DNA of 64,000 bases from an uncultured Duncaniella sp. (lineage in GTDB: Bacteria > Bacteroidota > Bacteroidia > Bacteroidales > Muribaculaceae). A model generated the notes under the pieces. The model was not told the origin of the DNA and ran no database searches. It saw only the letters and a list, made by a program, of their open reading frames with translations. Both the position numbers and the translations under genes were made by a program. Location of the stretch: NCBI GenBank assembly GCA_910586665.1, contig CAJUIX010000006.1, positions 89,904 to 153,903 of the forward strand. The letters run 5' to 3'. Position 1 is the first letter of the stretch, and every line of letters begins with the position of its first letter. This document shows positions 60,967-64,000 of the stretch, piece after piece.

Positions 60967-63900
60967 TTAGAAAGAGATATTAATACCGCCTGAGATTGTA
61001 CGGATAGGAGCGTAGTAGGCGTTGGTTATAGAGCCTGTGATGCTCTGGCGGGGATCAAGACCTTTGCGCTTGGACCAGAGAGCCACGTTATCGCAGCTGA
61101 GGTAGAGACGGATTCTTTCGACTTCCATTTTCCGGGTCAGCTTCGAAGGAATGGTGTAGCCGAAGTTGATGTTCTGGAGTGCGAGGTAGGAAGCGCTTAT
61201 GAGGAAGCGGTCGGATTTGGAATTCGTATATTGGTCACCGAATACCATTGCGGGAATGTCTGAGTTGGGGTTGTCAGTTGACCATGCCTTGTGGAGGTCC
61301 TTGTGCATGGCGTATCCCTTTGATTGTGCGTAAGGGCTTGCCATAAGTCCGGCGTAGGTGCTGTCGTAAACCTGGCCGCCGAGCTGGTAGGTGAAGTCGA
61401 TTGAGAAGTCGAAACCGTAGGCATTGACCGATGTACCGAAACCGCCGTAAGCATCGGGAAGGGCTGTGCCGCAGAGGTAGAAATCAGCCTTGCTGTAATC
61501 GGAGGTTATATTTCTTTCGCCGGTAGGTATGCCGTTTTCATCTTTTACGTTGTACCACCACTGGGATTTACCTGTCTCCTTGTCGACTCCTGCAAATTTC
61601 TTGGTGCGGAAGGTGTAGAGAGGCTCGCCCTCGCCGTAGTAATATTCACCGTTGCTGTAGCCGTGAACACCGTCGACTGTCATAGTCTTGCGCTCGTCGG
61701 GGAGGCGTGTGATTTTGTTCTTGTACCAGGTGAGGTTGAGATTGGCGCTCCAGGTGATGTCGCGGGTGCGGATAATGTCACCGTGGAGGTCAATTTCAAA
61801 ACCATTGTTGGTCATGTCGCCAATGTTGTCATAGTAGGAAGTGTAGCCGTAGCTCGGGGGGAGTGGGAAGGAGAAGAGCATGTCGGATGTCTTGCGGTAG
61901 AAGCCTTCGATAGTACCGTTGAGGCGCTCGTTGAAGAGTGAGAAGTCAACACCGTAGTTGAGATTGCCACCCTTTTCCCATGAAATGGTCTTGTTGCCGA
62001 GGGTGTTAGGCTGTGCTGCGGCCTGACCGCCTGAATTGATGACGGTATATGTGTTGGTATAGCGGAAGTTACCGATATTGTCGTTACCCTGCTCACCATA
62101 AGAGATCTTGAGCTTCAACATGTCGACCCAGTCAGCCTGGAAGAAGGCTTCCTTGTTGATGATCCATGCGGCTGAAGCAGACCAGAATGTACCCCAGCGG
62201 TGGTCGGGATGGAAGCGCGATGAAGCGTCGCGACGGAGTGAGCCGCTGACGAAGTATTTGCTGTCGTAGTCGTAGTTGACGCGGCCGAACCAGCCTTCGT
62301 TGTTGTACTCTATCATGTAGGATGAGCTGCCGCCGTCGGTGACAGCGCCGTCGAGTTCCTCATTGCTCGGGAGGAGCATGTTGCTGCGGTTGGCCATGAG
62401 GTAGCTGTACTTGTTCCAGTAGTTTTCGTGACCGAGGAGTACGTTGACATTGTGGTCACCGAACTGGCGGGTCCAGTTGAGGAGCTGCTGGAAGGTGTAG
62501 TCGATACGGCGGGTGCTGTACTTGTAGAGACTACCGTTCATAGAGGCATACTGGCCGTAGTAGGGGTTGGTCACATTGGTTTGGCGCTGCTCGCGGAAGT
62601 TCATAGAGTTGTTGGTTGTGAACTTGAAGTCGCGGAGGAAGCGGATTTCGGCATAGCCGCTGGCAGTGAAGGCGTTGCCGTCATATTTCGACACGTCAAG
62701 AATGTTCTGCGAGAGGGGGTTGGCCTGTTCAAATACGGGACGTGAGGGGAGGCCGAGATCCATGCCGTCACCATAGTCATACATGGTGTTGCCGTAGCGG
62801 TCCTTCATGATGTTGCCCTGGCCGTCGCGGACGTAGAGGGGGTAGATAGGTGCAAGGACGTTGTTGACAGTGAAGATATTGCCAGATGATGAAGAATTTC
62901 CGTCATCACCGTTGAACGTTGAGCTGAAGTTGGTATACGACATGTTGGCGCCGACTTTGAGCCAGGACTTGGCCTGGAGGTCGGCAGCAAGACGGCCTGT
63001 GAAGCGCTTGAAGCCTGAGTTGACGGTGATACCCTCGTTGTCGAGGTAGCTTGCAGAAGCGTAGAAGGATCCCTTGTCGGTAGCCTGCGATACGCTGAGG
63101 TTATATTCCTGACGGAGGGCGTTCTTATAGGCAGCGTCGGCCCAGTCGTCGGGCATGAGGGTGTACTCTACACCATTAGCTGTGATTACACGGCCGAGAG
63201 TGGCATTGGGATTGAACTGATAGCCGGGGAGGAGGAGGTCTTCACCCTCGGGAACGTTGAACACATTGTAGCCGAGCGAGGAGCTGACGCCGAGACGACC
63301 TGCCGCATTGTGGGCGGGGACATAGTAGTTGCCGAAGAGGAGGGCGTTGACGTAGGGCATAGCCTGCTCCTGGGTCATCTGGAAGACGTCGTTGGGGTCG
63401 GTGAGGTAGTTACCGATAGCGCGACCGTAGGTCTCGATGTATTCCCGGGGTGAGGAAATCACGTCGTAGTCAGAGATAGCGCGTGAGTTCTGGCCCCATT
63501 TTGCATCGAGAGTCACGCGGGCGTTGCCCTGCTTGCCTTTCTTGGTGGTGATGAGGATGACACCGTTGGCACCGCGGGCACCGTAGAGTGCGTTGGAAGC
63601 GGCGTCCTTGAGGACTGTCATAGACTCGATGTCCTGGGTTGAGATATTGTCAAGGCCACCGTCGTAGGGAGTGCCGTCGAGGACGATAAGTGGCTCTGTA
63701 CCGGCGGTGATTGAAGAAATACCGCGGATGAGGACTTTGGTAGTCGAATTGCCGGGAGCACCTGATGCCGAGTTGATCTGCACACCTGACACCTTGCCCT
63801 TGAGAGCGTCGACAGGGTTGGTTACCTGGACAGCCTCGATTTCGGAAGCGTCAAGGACTGATGCCGAGCCGGTGAAGGCCGAGCGCTTAGCCGTGCCGTA

Positions 63901-64000
63901 GGCCACGGTGATGACTTCGTCGAGGAGGTTAGTGCCGTCGAGGATGATGTTCATCTTCTGGCCGGGGGTGATCGCCACCTCCTGCGAGTTCATTCCGACG
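60967..64000 (-). CDS. SusC/RagA-family TonB-linked outer-membrane transporter (5' partial)
   Basis: The reading frame stays open to the window edge upstream of the first listed ATG (V-G before MNSQEVAI), so the N-terminus, including signal peptide and part of the carboxypeptidase-like domain, is missing. Present are the plug (VTNPVDALKGKVSGVQINSA, RGISSITAGTEPLIVLDGTP, ARGANGVILITTKKGK) and the beta-barrel up to the family end TISGGINISF, about 1010 residues visible. Works with the downstream SusD as an importer driven by TonB. The substrate is unknown. Confidence 0.93.
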   Translation of the reverse strand, partial: VGMNSQEVAITPGQKMNIILDGTNLLDEVITVAYGTAKRSAFTGSASVLDASEIEAVQVTNPVDALKGKVSGVQINSASGAPGNSTTKVLIRGISSITAGTEPLIVLDGTPYDGGLDNISTQDIESMTVLKDAASNALYGARGANGVILITTKKGKQGNARVTLDAKWGQNSRAISDYDVISSPREYIETYGRAIGNYLTDPNDVFQMTQEQAMPYVNALLFGNYYVPAHNAAGRLGVSSSLGYNVFNVPEGEDLLLPGYQFNPNATLGRVITANGVEYTLMPDDWADAAYKNALRQEYNLSVSQATDKGSFYASASYLDNEGITVNSGFKRFTGRLAADLQAKSWLKVGANMSYTNFSSTFNGDDGNSSSSGNIFTVNNVLAPIYPLYVRDGQGNIMKDRYGNTMYDYGDGMDLGLPSRPVFEQANPLSQNILDVSKYDGNAFTASGYAEIRFLRDFKFTTNNSMNFREQRQTNVTNPYYGQYASMNGSLYKYSTRRIDYTFQQLLNWTRQFGDHNVNVLLGHENYWNKYSYLMANRSNMLLPSNEELDGAVTDGGSSSYMIEYNNEGWFGRVNYDYDSKYFVSGSLRRDASSRFHPDHRWGTFWSASAAWIINKEAFFQADWVDMLKLKISYGEQGNDNIGNFRYTNTYTVINSGGQAAAQPNTLGNKTISWEKGGNLNYGVDFSLFNERLNGTIEGFYRKTSDMLFSFPLPPSYGYTSYYDNIGDMTNNGFEIDLHGDIIRTRDITWSANLNLTWYKNKITRLPDERKTMTVDGVHGYSNGEYYYGEGEPLYTFRTKKFAGVDKETGKSQWWYNVKDENGIPTGERNITSDYSKADFYLCGTALPDAYGGFGTSVNAYGFDFSIDFTYQLGGQVYDSTYAGLMASPYAQSKGYAMHKDLHKAWSTDNPNSDIPAMVFGDQYTNSKSDRFLISASYLALQNINFGYTIPSKLTRKMEVERIRLYLSCDNVALWSKRKGLDPRQSITGSITNAYYAPIRTISGGINISF

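Overview
The window looks like a chromosomal segment of a Bacteroidales bacterium, most likely a Muribaculaceae-type gut commensal (the family is an inference). Supporting signs are a SusC/SusD pair, a GLPGLI-family protein, M56 proteases fused to TonB, an M49 peptidase with a lipoprotein signal, a minimal TatA/TatC system, and many copies of the Bacteroidetes -7 promoter element TAnnTTTG. No tRNA, rRNA, insertion sequence, prophage or CRISPR array was recognised. The sequence opens inside map and closes inside a susC gene.

Layout. Positions 1-4.5 kb hold the end of the spc/alpha ribosomal operon (map-infA-rpmJ-rpsM-rpsK-rpsD-rpoA-rplQ), closed by a strong terminator. The rpsK-rpsD gap holds five consecutive hairpins and is a good candidate for a ribosomal-protein leader RNA. 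From 4.6 to 9.5 kb come a small membrane protein, an MFS sugar transporter, a 1 kb non-coding stretch with its own promoter, hairpins and terminator (candidate ncRNA), and transketolase. From 9.6 to 16.6 kb are envelope genes: msrA with a secreted protein carrying a T9SS-like tail, an 818-aa lipoprotein with ompA, and an orphan beta-barrel. From 16.7 to 22.7 kb is a probable regulated envelope-sensing unit: a BlaI-type repressor with two operator-like palindromes at its own promoter, an M56 membrane protease that also carries a TonB domain and a short receptor-plug-like tail, a GLPGLI protein, and a TonB-receptor-like outer-membrane protein. From 22.7 to 25.5 kb lie a radical-SAM/DUF4130 pair of putative DNA-repair proteins and an AT-rich MntA/HepT (MNT-HEPN) toxin-antitoxin pair.

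From 25.5 to 58.8 kb the genes are mostly housekeeping, in compact operons: patatin; holB-addB-hemW-GDPD-PHP phosphatase (minus); acetyltransferase; patatin and GH13; dxr-rseP-rlmI-dipeptidyl peptidase III (minus); TPR protein and M3 peptidase (plus); topA-rluA (minus); metX-EamA-tadA-sirtuin (minus); fabD-DUF2156 (minus); tatA-tatC-mtnN-luxS-AlbA_2 (plus). From 58.8 to 59.3 kb there is a cluster of nested palindromic repeats (REP-like). From 59.3 kb to the end are susD and a 5'-truncated susC on the minus strand.

The least described items are the BlaI/M56-TonB/GLPGLI/OMP unit, the rpsD leader RNA candidate, the 6.7-7.4 kb ncRNA candidate, a glycerophosphodiesterase-like protein that has lost several active-site residues, and the REP-like cluster. 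All calls come from reading the sequence; no database search was possible.
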